Below are positions 26,307-34,522 of a stretch of 64,000 nucleotides of DNA, piece after piece. The stretch covers positions 83,933 through 147,932 of the forward strand of contig CALFNN010000013.1 of assembly GCA_937902925.1 (NCBI GenBank), read 5' to 3'. Below the pieces are notes generated by a model. It did no database searches, was not told the DNA's origin, and worked only from the letters and a program-made list of their open reading frames with translations. This DNA is from an uncultured Opitutaceae bacterium. GTDB taxonomy: Bacteria > Verrucomicrobiota > Verrucomicrobiia > Opitutales > Opitutaceae. Within the stretch, counting starts at the first letter, position 1. The number at the start of each line of letters is the position of its first letter. The position numbers and the translations under genes are program-made.

Positions 26307-27503
26307 ATGACCGACGACGTCGAAGTCACGTCCGACACCGACTCCACGCCGCGCCACCTTGCGCCCGGCGACGTCGGTCTCGTGTCGCCGCGCGACTTCG
26401 TCCACGCGCAGCCCTTCACGTTCAAAAGCGGCCAGGTCCTGCCGGGCTTCACGCTCCGCTACGAGACCTACGGCCAGCTCAACGCCACGCGCGACAACGC
26501 CATCCTCATCTGCCACGCGCTGAGCGGCGACCATCACTGCGCCGGCTGGCATTCGCCCACCGACCGGAAGCCGGGCTGGTGGAACAATCTCATCGGCCCC
26601 GGCAAGGCCGTCGACTCGCGCCGCTTTTTCGTCGTCTCCGTCAACGTCCTCGGCGGCTGCCAGGGCTCGACCGGTCCCTCCTCGACCAATCCGGAAACCG
26701 GCCGGCCGTATGGCACGTTGTTTCCGTTCGTCACCATCCGCGACATGGTGCGCTCGCAGAAACTGCTGCTCGACCACCTCGGCGTCGCCGAACTCCACGG
26801 CGTCATCGGCGGCTCGATGGGCGGCATGACCGCGATGCTGTTCGCGATCGAGTATCCCCGCTTCGTCCGCCGCGTGCTCGCCATGGCCACCACCGGGCGC
26901 GAGAGCGCGCAGGCCATTGCATTCAACGAGGTCGGCCGCCAGGCGATCATGCAGGACCCCGCGTGGAACCGCGGCGACTACCCGCGCGACGGCGGCCCGC
27001 GCGTCGGCCTCGCCATCGCGCGCATGATGGCCCACATCACTTACGTCTCCGACGCCAGCATGGACCGGAAGTTCGGCCGCCGGAAAAAAGAGACCGCCAC
27101 CGGCGACGCCTACACGTTCGACGTCCAGTTCGAGGTCGAGGGCTACCTGCGCCACCAGGGCCAGAGCTTCATCAACCGTTTCGACGCGAACTCGTATCTC
27201 TACATCACGCGCGCGCTCGACCAGTTCGATCTTGCCGACGCCCACGGCTCGCTCGAGGCCGCCTTTGCCCCGGTCGAGGCCGAGACGCTCGTCGTCGGCT
27301 TCACGAGCGACTGGCTGTTCCCGCCCGAGCAAAACCGCGCGCTCACGCTCGCGCTCCTCCGCGCCGGCAAGCGCGCCAGCTACGCCGAGCTCTCCACCGA
27401 CCTCGGCCACGATTCGTTCCTTCTCGAGTCCGAGGAGCTCTACACGCTCGTCCGCGGCTTCCTCGAGCGCGACCAGCCGTTCGTGTTCGACTACTCGATC
27501 TAG
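26307..27503 (+). CDS. metX: Homoserine O-acyltransferase MetX
   Basis: 398 residues. The alpha/beta-hydrolase catalytic triad is visible: nucleophile elbow GGSMGGM, aspartate in TSDWLFPPEQ and histidine in LGHDSFL. The blocks CHALSGDHH and NVLGGCQGSTGPSS are typical of MetX. It acylates L-homoserine, the first committed step of methionine synthesis; acetyl versus succinyl donor cannot be fixed by eye. The start at 26307 follows a 176-base gap. metW begins three bases after its stop, the common metX-metW pair. Confidence 0.95.
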   Translation: MTDDVEVTSDTDSTPRHLAPGDVGLVSPRDFVHAQPFTFKSGQVLPGFTLRYETYGQLNATRDNAILICHALSGDHHCAGWHSPTDRKPGWWNNLIGPGKAVDSRRFFVVSVNVLGGCQGSTGPSSTNPETGRPYGTLFPFVTIRDMVRSQKLLLDHLGVAELHGVIGGSMGGMTAMLFAIEYPRFVRRVLAMATTGRESAQAIAFNEVGRQAIMQDPAWNRGDYPRDGGPRVGLAIARMMAHITYVSDASMDRKFGRRKKETATGDAYTFDVQFEVEGYLRHQGQSFINRFDANSYLYITRALDQFDLADAHGSLEAAFAPVEAETLVVGFTSDWLFPPEQNRALTLALLRAGKRASYAELSTDLGHDSFLLESEELYTLVRGFLERDQPFVFDYSI

Positions 27504-27506
27504 ACC

Positions 27507-28112
27507 ATGACCAAGCTCGTTGAAAAACGCACGGTGGACATGGAGATCATCGGGGACTGGGTGGAACCCAACACCCGGGTGCTCGACCTCGGCTGCGGGC
27601 CCGGCGTGCTGCTCGACTACCTCGTCCAGACGAAAAAAGTCTCCGCCGTCGGCGTCGACCTCGACTTCACGAAGATCACCGCCTGCGTCCGCCGCGGCGT
27701 CGCGGCCTACCAGGGCGACATGATCGCGTTCATGCGCACGTTTCCGGAAAGGCATTTCGACCGCGTGATCTGCTCGCGCACCGTTCAGGAGCTGAGCGAT
27801 CCCACCGCCGTCATCACCGAGGCGCTGCGCGTCGGCCGGGCGCTCACGGTCGGCTTCGTGAACCACGGTTTCTGGAAAAACCGCCTGCACACCCTCCTCC
27901 GCGGCCGCAAGATCCGCAACGAGGTCTACACCACCGAGTGGTTCGAGAGCCGCCCGGCGAATCCCGTCACGATCGCCGACTTCGAGCATTTCTGCGCCGC
28001 CAAGGGCATCCGCGTCGCGCGCCGCGCCCACCTCGCCGGCAACTGGCATAAGCCCTGCCGCACGCTCCCCAACCTCCTCGCCGGCTACGCGCTCTACGAC
28101 CTGACGCGCTGA
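27507..28112 (+). CDS. metW: Methionine biosynthesis protein MetW
   Basis: 201 residues with a methyltransferase-like Rossmann fold: VLDLGCGPGVLL, then VGVDLD and the conserved CSRTVQELSDP segment. Family MetW proteins are encoded beside metX and are needed for, or boost, its activity. It starts three bases after metX and must be co-transcribed with it. An 85-base gap without recognisable features follows before the convergent ArsR gene. Confidence 0.93.
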   Translation: MTKLVEKRTVDMEIIGDWVEPNTRVLDLGCGPGVLLDYLVQTKKVSAVGVDLDFTKITACVRRGVAAYQGDMIAFMRTFPERHFDRVICSRTVQELSDPTAVITEALRVGRALTVGFVNHGFWKNRLHTLLRGRKIRNEVYTTEWFESRPANPVTIADFEHFCAAKGIRVARRAHLAGNWHKPCRTLPNLLAGYALYDLTR

Positions 28113-28197
28113 CCGCTTCCGTCTTTCCGCACTCCGGGCATCCATCAAGGATCCGGCCTTCGCTCCCCCCGCCGCGTTGCCGGCGAAAGGGGCGTTC

Positions 28198-28533
28198 CTA
28201 TCGCTCGAACACGCCGGCCTGCTTCGCCAGCTGCCTCTCGAGGCTGCCGCACACCAGTTCGCACAACTGGAAGATCGACGGATCCGCGATCGAGTAGAAG
28301 ACCTGCAGGCCCTCCTTCCGGCGCCCGAGGATATGCGCGTGGATCAGCGTCTGGAGGTGCCGCGAGACGTTCGCCTGCGTGCCGCCGGTCAGCTCCACGA
28401 GCGTGTTGACGCTCTTCTCGCCGTCGAAGAGGGCGTGGACCAACCGCAACCGCAGCGGCTCCGACAGCACGGCGAACCGGTGCGCGATCATCACGAGCGC
28501 TTCATCCGACAATGGGCGGGGCTTCTTTGGCAT
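28198..28533 (-). CDS. ArsR-family regulator 1 of the sulfur island (CxxxC in last helix)
   Basis: 111 residues from the ATG at 28533; a GTG at 28560 would add nine. The winged-helix DNA-recognition block is GGTQANVSRHLQTL, with the wing GRRKEGLQVFYSI. It lacks the classical metal-site ELCVCD motif in helix 3. It carries C91 and C95 (LCELVCG) in the C-terminal helix, suggesting a thiol or alpha5-metal sensor. It is closely similar to the second regulator at 38343 (same QLCELVCG and RHLQTL). It is divergent from the FadL-PsrABC operon with an AT-rich palindrome between them, so it probably represses both. Sensing sulfane sulfur is my inference; arsenic or another metal is the alternative. Confidence 0.85.
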   Translation of the reverse strand: MPKKPRPLSDEALVMIAHRFAVLSEPLRLRLVHALFDGEKSVNTLVELTGGTQANVSRHLQTLIHAHILGRRKEGLQVFYSIADPSIFQLCELVCGSLERQLAKQAGVFER

Positions 28534-28569
28534 GGGAGGAAGGGAGGCCGGCTTGACCACGAAGTCAAA

Positions 28570-28587
28570 TATGCGGATATATGGATA
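28570..28587. promoter_or_regulatory. Candidate ArsR operator in front of the sulfur operon
   Basis: An 18-base imperfect palindrome (TATGCGGATATATGGATA, 12 of 18 positions symmetrical) sits in an AT-rich island 37 bases upstream of the regulator's ATG. It shares the core ATATGCG-ATAT with the operator at 38711-38734. On the minus strand it includes CATATA, a possible -10 element. The rest of the 200-base intergenic region to 28733 contains no other obvious feature. Confidence 0.55.
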
Positions 28588-28733
28588 AACTAATACTGTG
28601 CTTGCGCAGGATTAGTCGTTCTTTCGTTCATGTCCGCAGTTTCGGCCGGATGCGGGATCGAAGGCAACCCCTTCCCCGCCTGGCCGGGCGTCTCCCCCGC
28701 CGGCCCTGGATATCGCCCGTCAGTCGCCAACCT

Positions 28734-30146
28734 ATGAAAACCACCCAGTCCGCTCCGCGTCCCGCCATCATTCTTGCCGGCGTCGTGCTCGCCTTCGCCG
28801 GCCCCCGCCTTGCCGCCACCAACGGCATGAACATGGAGGGCTACGGGCCGGTTGCGACCGCCCTGGGCGGCGCCTCCTTCGCCTACGACAACGGCACCGC
28901 CGCCATCATCAACAACCCCGCCACGCTCAGCCTGATGCCGGACAACTCCCGGCTCGATGTCGCCGTCGGCATCCTCGGGCCGGACATCACGGCAACCAAT
29001 CCCGCCGGCCAGACCGCGAAATCGAAGGCGACGGCGTTCTTCATGCCGGCGTTCGGCTACACCGAGCGCACCGGCGATTTCACCTACGGCCTCGGCGTGT
29101 TCGGCCAGGGCGGCATGGGCTGCCAGTATGACGGCAGCACGTGGCGGGGACTCGGCTTCAATCTCGAAAACCGCACCGAGGTCTCGGTCGGCCGCGTCAT
29201 CGCGCCGCTTTCCTGGAAGGTCAACGACCGGCTCAGCGTCGCCGCCACCGCCGACTTCGTCTGGGCCGGCATGGATCTGAAGATGGCGATGAGCGGAGCG
29301 CAGTTCTTCGACCTCGCCACGCCCGGCAGCCAGCAGTTCGGCCGCGCCGATGGCACCATCGTGCAGAGCTTCGGCCAGATCATGCAGCAGATGCCCGCCG
29401 GCACGAACGTCGACTACGCCTACTTCAATTTCTGCAACGGCAATCCGTTCACCGGCGCCGCCAAGGGCTACGGCTACGCCGGCAAGGTCGGCGTCGTCTA
29501 TCGCCCCACTCCCGAACTCACCTTTGGCTTCACCTACCACTCGGAGACCGAACTCGCCGATCTGAAGGCGCCCGGCTCGTCGATTAGCTTTCAGCTGAAT
29601 GTCCCCGGCATGGGCGCCATGCCGCAAACTCTCACCGGCGACCTCCGCGTGCGCGACTTCGAATGGCCCGCGATGGCCGGCGCCGGGCTCGCGTGGAACC
29701 CGCCCGGCCAGTGGTCGTTCGTCGCCGACGTGCGCGAGGTGTTCTGGAGCGACGTCATGCAGAACTTCAACATGTCGTTCGTGGCCTCCGGCGCCGCGGC
29801 CAACGGGCCCTTCGCCCGCCAGTCGCTCGCCGCCACGCTGTTCCAACGCTGGGACAACCAGCTCATCTTCCAGGGCGGCACCTCCTTCGCTGCGACCCGC
29901 GCGCTTACCCTCCGCGGCGGCGTCAACCTGAGCAGCAATCCGATCCCGGACAAATACCTGAACTGCCTCTTCCCGGCGACCATCGAGCGCCACGTGACCG
30001 CGGGCTTCTCCTACCGGTTCGGCGAAAGCTCCAGTGTCGATTGCTCGGTGACCTACGGCCTCAAGGCCACCTATACGAACGGCTACGGCATCACCATCAG
30101 CCACCGGCAGCTCAACACGCAGCTCATGTATGCCCGACGGTTCTGA
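28734..30146 (+). CDS. OmpP1/FadL-family outer-membrane transport protein
   Basis: 470 residues from the ATG at 28734, giving a signal peptide cleaved near RLAAT. The mature N-terminus (NGMNMEGYGPVATALGGAS, then NNPATL) is the FadL hatch signature, and the rest alternates hydrophobic and polar residues as a beta-barrel ending in RF. FadL proteins take up hydrophobic molecules such as fatty acids or aromatics. Here it is the first gene of a PsrABC operon, starting 15 bases before psrA, which suggests a hydrophobic sulfur compound or elemental sulfur as cargo; that is inference. It is the first gene downstream of a candidate ArsR operator. Confidence 0.88.
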   Translation: MKTTQSAPRPAIILAGVVLAFAGPRLAATNGMNMEGYGPVATALGGASFAYDNGTAAIINNPATLSLMPDNSRLDVAVGILGPDITATNPAGQTAKSKATAFFMPAFGYTERTGDFTYGLGVFGQGGMGCQYDGSTWRGLGFNLENRTEVSVGRVIAPLSWKVNDRLSVAATADFVWAGMDLKMAMSGAQFFDLATPGSQQFGRADGTIVQSFGQIMQQMPAGTNVDYAYFNFCNGNPFTGAAKGYGYAGKVGVVYRPTPELTFGFTYHSETELADLKAPGSSISFQLNVPGMGAMPQTLTGDLRVRDFEWPAMAGAGLAWNPPGQWSFVADVREVFWSDVMQNFNMSFVASGAAANGPFARQSLAATLFQRWDNQLIFQGGTSFAATRALTLRGGVNLSSNPIPDKYLNCLFPATIERHVTAGFSYRFGESSSVDCSVTYGLKATYTNGYGITISHRQLNTQLMYARRF

Positions 30147-30161
30147 CCGCCACCGTCCGCC

Positions 30162-32354
30162 ATGTCGCCCACGCTTTCCCGCCGCCGTTTCTTGAAAATC
30201 TCCGCCGCCACGATCGTGGCCGGCGCGGCGGCGGGACGCGTGAGTTCGGCCATCGCCGCGTCCACGGCACCGACGGGCCTGCGCCGGGTTCCGACGTTTT
30301 GCGACCTCTGCTTCTGGAAGTGCAACGCCATCGCGACCGTGCGCGATGGCCGCCTCTGGAAAATCGAGGGCAACTCCAATGACCCGCTCAGCCGCGGCCG
30401 GCTCTGTCCGCGCGGCACCGGCGGCATCGGCGCGTCGAGCGACCCCGACCGGCTCCGCTCCCCACTCATCCGCACCCGCGAACGCGGCGCCGAGGAATGG
30501 AAGGAAGTCACCTGGGACGAGGCACTCGACTACGTCGCCACCCGGATGAAAAAAATCGCCGTCGAGCACGGCCCGGAGTCGATGGCGCTCTTTGCCCACG
30601 GCATCGGCGGCACCTTCGTCAAGCACACGCTCAAGGCCTACGGCACGCCCAACATCGCCGCGCCGTCCTTCGCGCAATGCCGCGGCCCGCGCGACGTCGG
30701 CTTCAATCTCACCTTCGGCGAGGAGGTCGGTTCGCCCGAGCGCACCGACATCGCCAACACCGACTGCCTCGTGCTCATCGGTTCGCACCTCGGCGAAAAC
30801 ATGCACAACACGCAGGTGCAGGAGTTCGCCGAGGCCGTCGGTCGCGGCGCCACGGTGATCGTCGTCGACCCGCGGTTCTCCGTCGCCGCCAGCAAGGCCA
30901 AGCATTACCTGCCGATCCGTCCCGGCACCGACCTCGCGCTGCTCCTCGCGTGGATGCACGTGATCGTCACCGAGAAACTCTACGATGCCGGCTACGTCGC
31001 GAAATACGGCTACGGCTTCGAGCCGTTTGCCGCCTCGCTCGCGACGTTCACTCCCGAGTGGGCCCATCCCGAGACCGGGATCGATCCGGAGACGATCCGC
31101 GCCACCGCGCGCGAGATGGCGCGCCACCGCCCCGCCACACTCGTCCACCCCGGCCGCCACGTGAATTGGAACGGCGACGATGCGCAGCGCAGTCGCGCCA
31201 TCGCCTTGCTCAACGCGCTCCTCGGCAGCTGGGGCCGCAAGGGCGGCTTCTACGCGCCGGCCAGCATGGACGTGCCGCCCTACGCCTATCCGCCTTATCC
31301 GAAGCCCGCGCGCCCGAAGCTCGACAATCCCGACAAAAAATATCCGTTCGCCACCGAGAGCATCACGACCGGCATCCGCGATGCGACGCTCACGGGCCAG
31401 CCCTACCCGATCAAGGGCTGGATGGTCTACGCGACGAACCTGATCAATGCCTTGCCGAAGCAGGCCGACACGATTCGCGCGATCCAGCAGCTCGACCTCC
31501 TCGTCGTCGTCGACGTGATCCCGAGCGAAATCGCCGGCTGGGCCGACGTGGTTCTCCCCGAGTCGACCTACCTCGAACGCCACGACGAGTTGAACGTGGA
31601 GCTCTTCAAGGAGCCGTTCGTCGCGTTGCGCCAGCCCGTCATCGACTCGCCGCACGACCAGAAACCGAATTGGTGGATCGCCAAAATACTCGCGGAGAAA
31701 CTCGGTCTCGGTGCGTTCTATCCGTGGCACGACATCGAGGAGTATCTCGAAACGCGCCTCAAGGGCGCGAACCTGAGCCTCGCCGAACTCAAGCGCGCCG
31801 GCGTCGTGCGCGGACCGCGTCAGCCGATCTATTTCGACGAGGGCGTTCCGGCCGAATTTCCCACGCCGTCCGGCAAGATCGAGTTCTACTCGCCACAGCT
31901 TGCCGCCGCGGGCTTCGACCCGGTGCCGCGCTACACGGCGCCCGAGGCCGGGCCGCCGGGCGCATTCCGCCTCCTCTACGGCCGCGCGCCGATGCACTCG
32001 TTCAGCCGCACGCAGTCCAACCGCCTCCTCAGCGATCTCATGGACGAAAACGCCGTGTGGCTCAATGCCGTCGCCGCCCGCCGGCTCGGCCTGAAGACCG
32101 GTGACTACGTGCAGCTCCGCAACCAAGATGGCGCCGTCAGCCACCGCGTCCGCGTCAAGGCCACCGAGCGCATTCATCCCGATTGCGTCTATCTCGTCCA
32201 CGGCTTCGGCCACACCGCGCGCGGCCTGCGCCACACGTTCGGCCGGGGCGCGAACGACGCCCAACTCATCACGCGCTACAAGACCGACCCGCTCATGGGC
32301 GGCACCGCGATGAACGTGAACTTCGTCACCCTCGAACCCGCGGAGGCGACCTGA
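30162..32354 (+). CDS. PsrA/PhsA-like molybdopterin oxidoreductase catalytic subunit
   Basis: 730 residues. A twin-arginine signal (SRRRFLKISAA) exports the folded enzyme. C47, C50, C54 and C82 (CDLCFWKC, then LCPRG) bind a 4Fe-4S cluster. C173 (SFAQCRGPRDVG) is at the place of the molybdenum ligand in polysulfide/thiosulfate reductases. The C-terminal domain includes VHGFGHTARGL, typical of the PsrA/PhsA group. It probably reduces polysulfide, thiosulfate or a related species (or arsenate or tetrathionate; the subgroup cannot be settled without a tree). PsrB and PsrC homologues follow directly. Confidence 0.88.
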   Translation: MSPTLSRRRFLKISAATIVAGAAAGRVSSAIAASTAPTGLRRVPTFCDLCFWKCNAIATVRDGRLWKIEGNSNDPLSRGRLCPRGTGGIGASSDPDRLRSPLIRTRERGAEEWKEVTWDEALDYVATRMKKIAVEHGPESMALFAHGIGGTFVKHTLKAYGTPNIAAPSFAQCRGPRDVGFNLTFGEEVGSPERTDIANTDCLVLIGSHLGENMHNTQVQEFAEAVGRGATVIVVDPRFSVAASKAKHYLPIRPGTDLALLLAWMHVIVTEKLYDAGYVAKYGYGFEPFAASLATFTPEWAHPETGIDPETIRATAREMARHRPATLVHPGRHVNWNGDDAQRSRAIALLNALLGSWGRKGGFYAPASMDVPPYAYPPYPKPARPKLDNPDKKYPFATESITTGIRDATLTGQPYPIKGWMVYATNLINALPKQADTIRAIQQLDLLVVVDVIPSEIAGWADVVLPESTYLERHDELNVELFKEPFVALRQPVIDSPHDQKPNWWIAKILAEKLGLGAFYPWHDIEEYLETRLKGANLSLAELKRAGVVRGPRQPIYFDEGVPAEFPTPSGKIEFYSPQLAAAGFDPVPRYTAPEAGPPGAFRLLYGRAPMHSFSRTQSNRLLSDLMDENAVWLNAVAARRLGLKTGDYVQLRNQDGAVSHRVRVKATERIHPDCVYLVHGFGHTARGLRHTFGRGANDAQLITRYKTDPLMGGTAMNVNFVTLEPAEAT

Positions 32355-32356
32355 CC

Positions 32357-32896
32357 ATGGCCCGCTACATCATGGTCATCGACACCCGTCGCTGCGTCGG
32401 CTGCATGGACTGCGTCGTCGCGTGCAAGACCGAGAACAGCGTCCCCGAGGGCTTCTGCCGCGACTGGATCACCGAGACCGTCCACGGCGAGTTTCCCACC
32501 GTGCAGTTGGAAATCCGCTCCGAGCGCTGCAACCACTGCGCCAACCCGCCGTGCGTCGACTGCTGTCCGACCGGCGCCAGCCACGTCCACGAACGCGGCG
32601 GCGTGGTGCTCGTCACGCCCGAAAAATGCATCGGCTGCAAGGCCTGTCTCGCCGCCTGTCCCTACGACGCCCGCTTCATTCACCCCGACGGCTACGCCTC
32701 GAAATGCACGTTCTGCATTCACCGCGTCGAGCAGGGTCTCCTTCCCGCGTGCGTTTCGGTCTGCCCGACCCACTGCATGCATTTCGGCGACGCCGACGAT
32801 CCGCTCAGCGACGTGAGCCGCCTGCTCGCCTCCCGCCCCAATTACACGCTGCTGCCGGAAGCCGGCACGAAGCCTGGCGTTTACTACCTCACGTGA
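32357..32896 (+). CDS. PsrB-like four-cluster ferredoxin subunit
   Basis: 179 residues with sixteen cysteines arranged for four 4Fe-4S clusters: RRCVGCMDCVVAC, RCNHCANPPCVDCCP, KCIGCKACLAACP, and KCTFC with the distal CVSVCPTHC. This is the electron-transfer subunit that links the molybdoenzyme to its quinol-interacting membrane partner. It starts two bases after the psrA stop. There is no signal peptide, as expected when it is carried across with the Tat substrate. Confidence 0.93.
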   Translation: MARYIMVIDTRRCVGCMDCVVACKTENSVPEGFCRDWITETVHGEFPTVQLEIRSERCNHCANPPCVDCCPTGASHVHERGGVVLVTPEKCIGCKACLAACPYDARFIHPDGYASKCTFCIHRVEQGLLPACVSVCPTHCMHFGDADDPLSDVSRLLASRPNYTLLPEAGTKPGVYYLT

Positions 32897-32917
32897 ACCG
32901 CCGCCCGCCCAACCGCC

Positions 32918-33961
32918 ATGACTGAGTTCACCAACTTCCGCCACAATCCCGGCCTCGACCCCGCGGTGCACGTCTGGGGTTGGGAAATCCCTGTCTACCT
33001 CTTCCTCGGCGGGCTGGTGGCCGGCCTGATGATCATCGCCGGTGTCCGCCTCATGATCATGCGCCCGACCGCGCGCCAGGCGCTGGTCTGCTGCACTATC
33101 GGCCCGCTCGCCGGGCTCGCGCTCCTCAGCTCGGGGATGCTCGCGCTGTTTCTCGACCTCACGAACAAGGTCAACGTCTGGCGCCTCTACCTCACGTTCG
33201 AGCCGACGTCGCCAATGTCGTGGGGCTCGTGGATTCTCCTGCTCGTCTATCCCGCGCTGCTCGCCAACGCCCTCACGCATCTGCCGGAGGCGATTCCCGC
33301 CCTTGCCAAACGCGTCCCGGCGTTCGTCAAGATCAGCGACTACATCCTCGCCCGCCCTCGCTTCGTCGTGGGCATCGGCCTGGCCAACATCGCCATCGGC
33401 GTCGCCCTCGGGATCTACACCGGCCTCCTCCTCGGCACGCTCGGCGCCCGGCCGCTGTGGAACAGCGCCGTCCTCGGGCCGCTGTTCCTCTTTTCCGGAC
33501 TCTCCACCGCTGCGGCGTTGCTGCACGGCATCCTCGTCCTCTCCACGCCGGACAACGAACGCCCCGAGTTCGCCGACTTCCTGCTCTCCATGCTGACCCG
33601 CTGGTCGGAGGCAAAGCCGCTCGACATCCGCATCGCGCCCACGCTCGCGCAGGCCGACAACAGTTTCCTCACCATCGAGCTGGCGCTGATCGGCCTGCTG
33701 CTGATCGGCCATCTCACCTCGACCGCCGCCCACCAGGCAGCCGCGCACCTCCTGCTGAACGGCCCTTACGCCGCCGTCTTCTGGGTCTTCGTGATCGGCC
33801 TCGGCATTCTCATGCCGCTTTTCCTGCAGCACCTCGAACTGCGTCACCGCATCCGGCACACGATCGCGCCTTCGCTGCTCGTGCTTTGCGGCGGCCTGGT
33901 GCTGCGCTTCGTCCTCGTCGCCGCCGGCCAGGCCAGCCACTGGACCACCGCCCTTCACTAA
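32918..33961 (+). CDS. PsrC/NrfD-family membrane subunit
   Basis: 347 residues with about eight hydrophobic helices. The opening VHVWGWEIPVYLFLGGLVAG is the NrfD/PsrC signature, including the conserved glycines near the quinone site. It should exchange electrons between the quinone pool and PsrB. It starts 21 bases after psrB and completes a canonical PsrABC set. Confidence 0.93.
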   Translation: MTEFTNFRHNPGLDPAVHVWGWEIPVYLFLGGLVAGLMIIAGVRLMIMRPTARQALVCCTIGPLAGLALLSSGMLALFLDLTNKVNVWRLYLTFEPTSPMSWGSWILLLVYPALLANALTHLPEAIPALAKRVPAFVKISDYILARPRFVVGIGLANIAIGVALGIYTGLLLGTLGARPLWNSAVLGPLFLFSGLSTAAALLHGILVLSTPDNERPEFADFLLSMLTRWSEAKPLDIRIAPTLAQADNSFLTIELALIGLLLIGHLTSTAAHQAAAHLLLNGPYAAVFWVFVIGLGILMPLFLQHLELRHRIRHTIAPSLLVLCGGLVLRFVLVAAGQASHWTTALH

Positions 33962-33982
33962 CCAACTCAACCCGCGCATCGC

Positions 33983-34522
33983 ATGAGTGCATCCACCGAA
34001 ACTCCCCCGCCGGCGAAGCCGCACATGAATCCCTACTGGGCCGGATTCGGCCTCGGACTCGTGCTGCTCTCCGCCTTCGTCGTCATGGGCCGCGGCCTCG
34101 GCGCGTCCGGGGCGTTCACCACCGCCCTCGCCACGACCGTCCACGCCGTCGCGCCCGCGCACGCCGAGGGCAACGCTTTCTACCGCGAATACCTCGGTGA
34201 CGGCACCACCAACCCGCTGAAAGACTGGCTCGTGTTCGAGGTGCTCGGCGTGTTCGTCGGCGGCTTCCTCTCCGGCGCGCTCGCCAACCGCCTCAGGCTC
34301 ACCATCGAAAAAGGCCCGCGCATCTCGACCCTCGGCCGCCTCGTGCTCGCTTTTCTCGGCGGCGCGCTGATGGGCATCGGCGCGAAACTCGCGCTCGGCT
34401 GCACCAGCGGTCAGGCGCTCACCGGCGGTGCGCTGCTCAACGTCGGCAGCTGGGCCTTCATGCTGTGCGTGTTCGGCGGCGCCTACGGCCTCGCCTGGTT
34501 TCTCCGGAGGGAATGGCTATGA
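33983..34522 (+). CDS. YeeE/YedE-type sulfur transporter, first half protein
   Basis: 179 residues with about four hydrophobic helices and the family motif LALGCTSGQALTGGA, whose cysteine is thought to relay thiosulfate or sulfane sulfur in TsuA-like proteins. Single-chain YeeE proteins are about twice this length; here the two halves are separate genes, as in the two-gene PmpA/PmpB arrangement. Its stop overlaps the start of the second half by four bases (ATGA), implying a 1:1 complex in the inner membrane. Confidence 0.85.
   Translation: MSASTETPPPAKPHMNPYWAGFGLGLVLLSAFVVMGRGLGASGAFTTALATTVHAVAPAHAEGNAFYREYLGDGTTNPLKDWLVFEVLGVFVGGFLSGALANRLRLTIEKGPRISTLGRLVLAFLGGALMGIGAKLALGCTSGQALTGGALLNVGSWAFMLCVFGGAYGLAWFLRREWL

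Noticed and set aside
28590..32264. Very long open frame on the minus strand opposite the FadL and PsrA genes
   Set aside because: High-GC codon bias leaves few stops on the opposite strand; the translation is Gly/Arg/Glu/Ala-rich without any domain, while the plus strand encodes complete known proteins.
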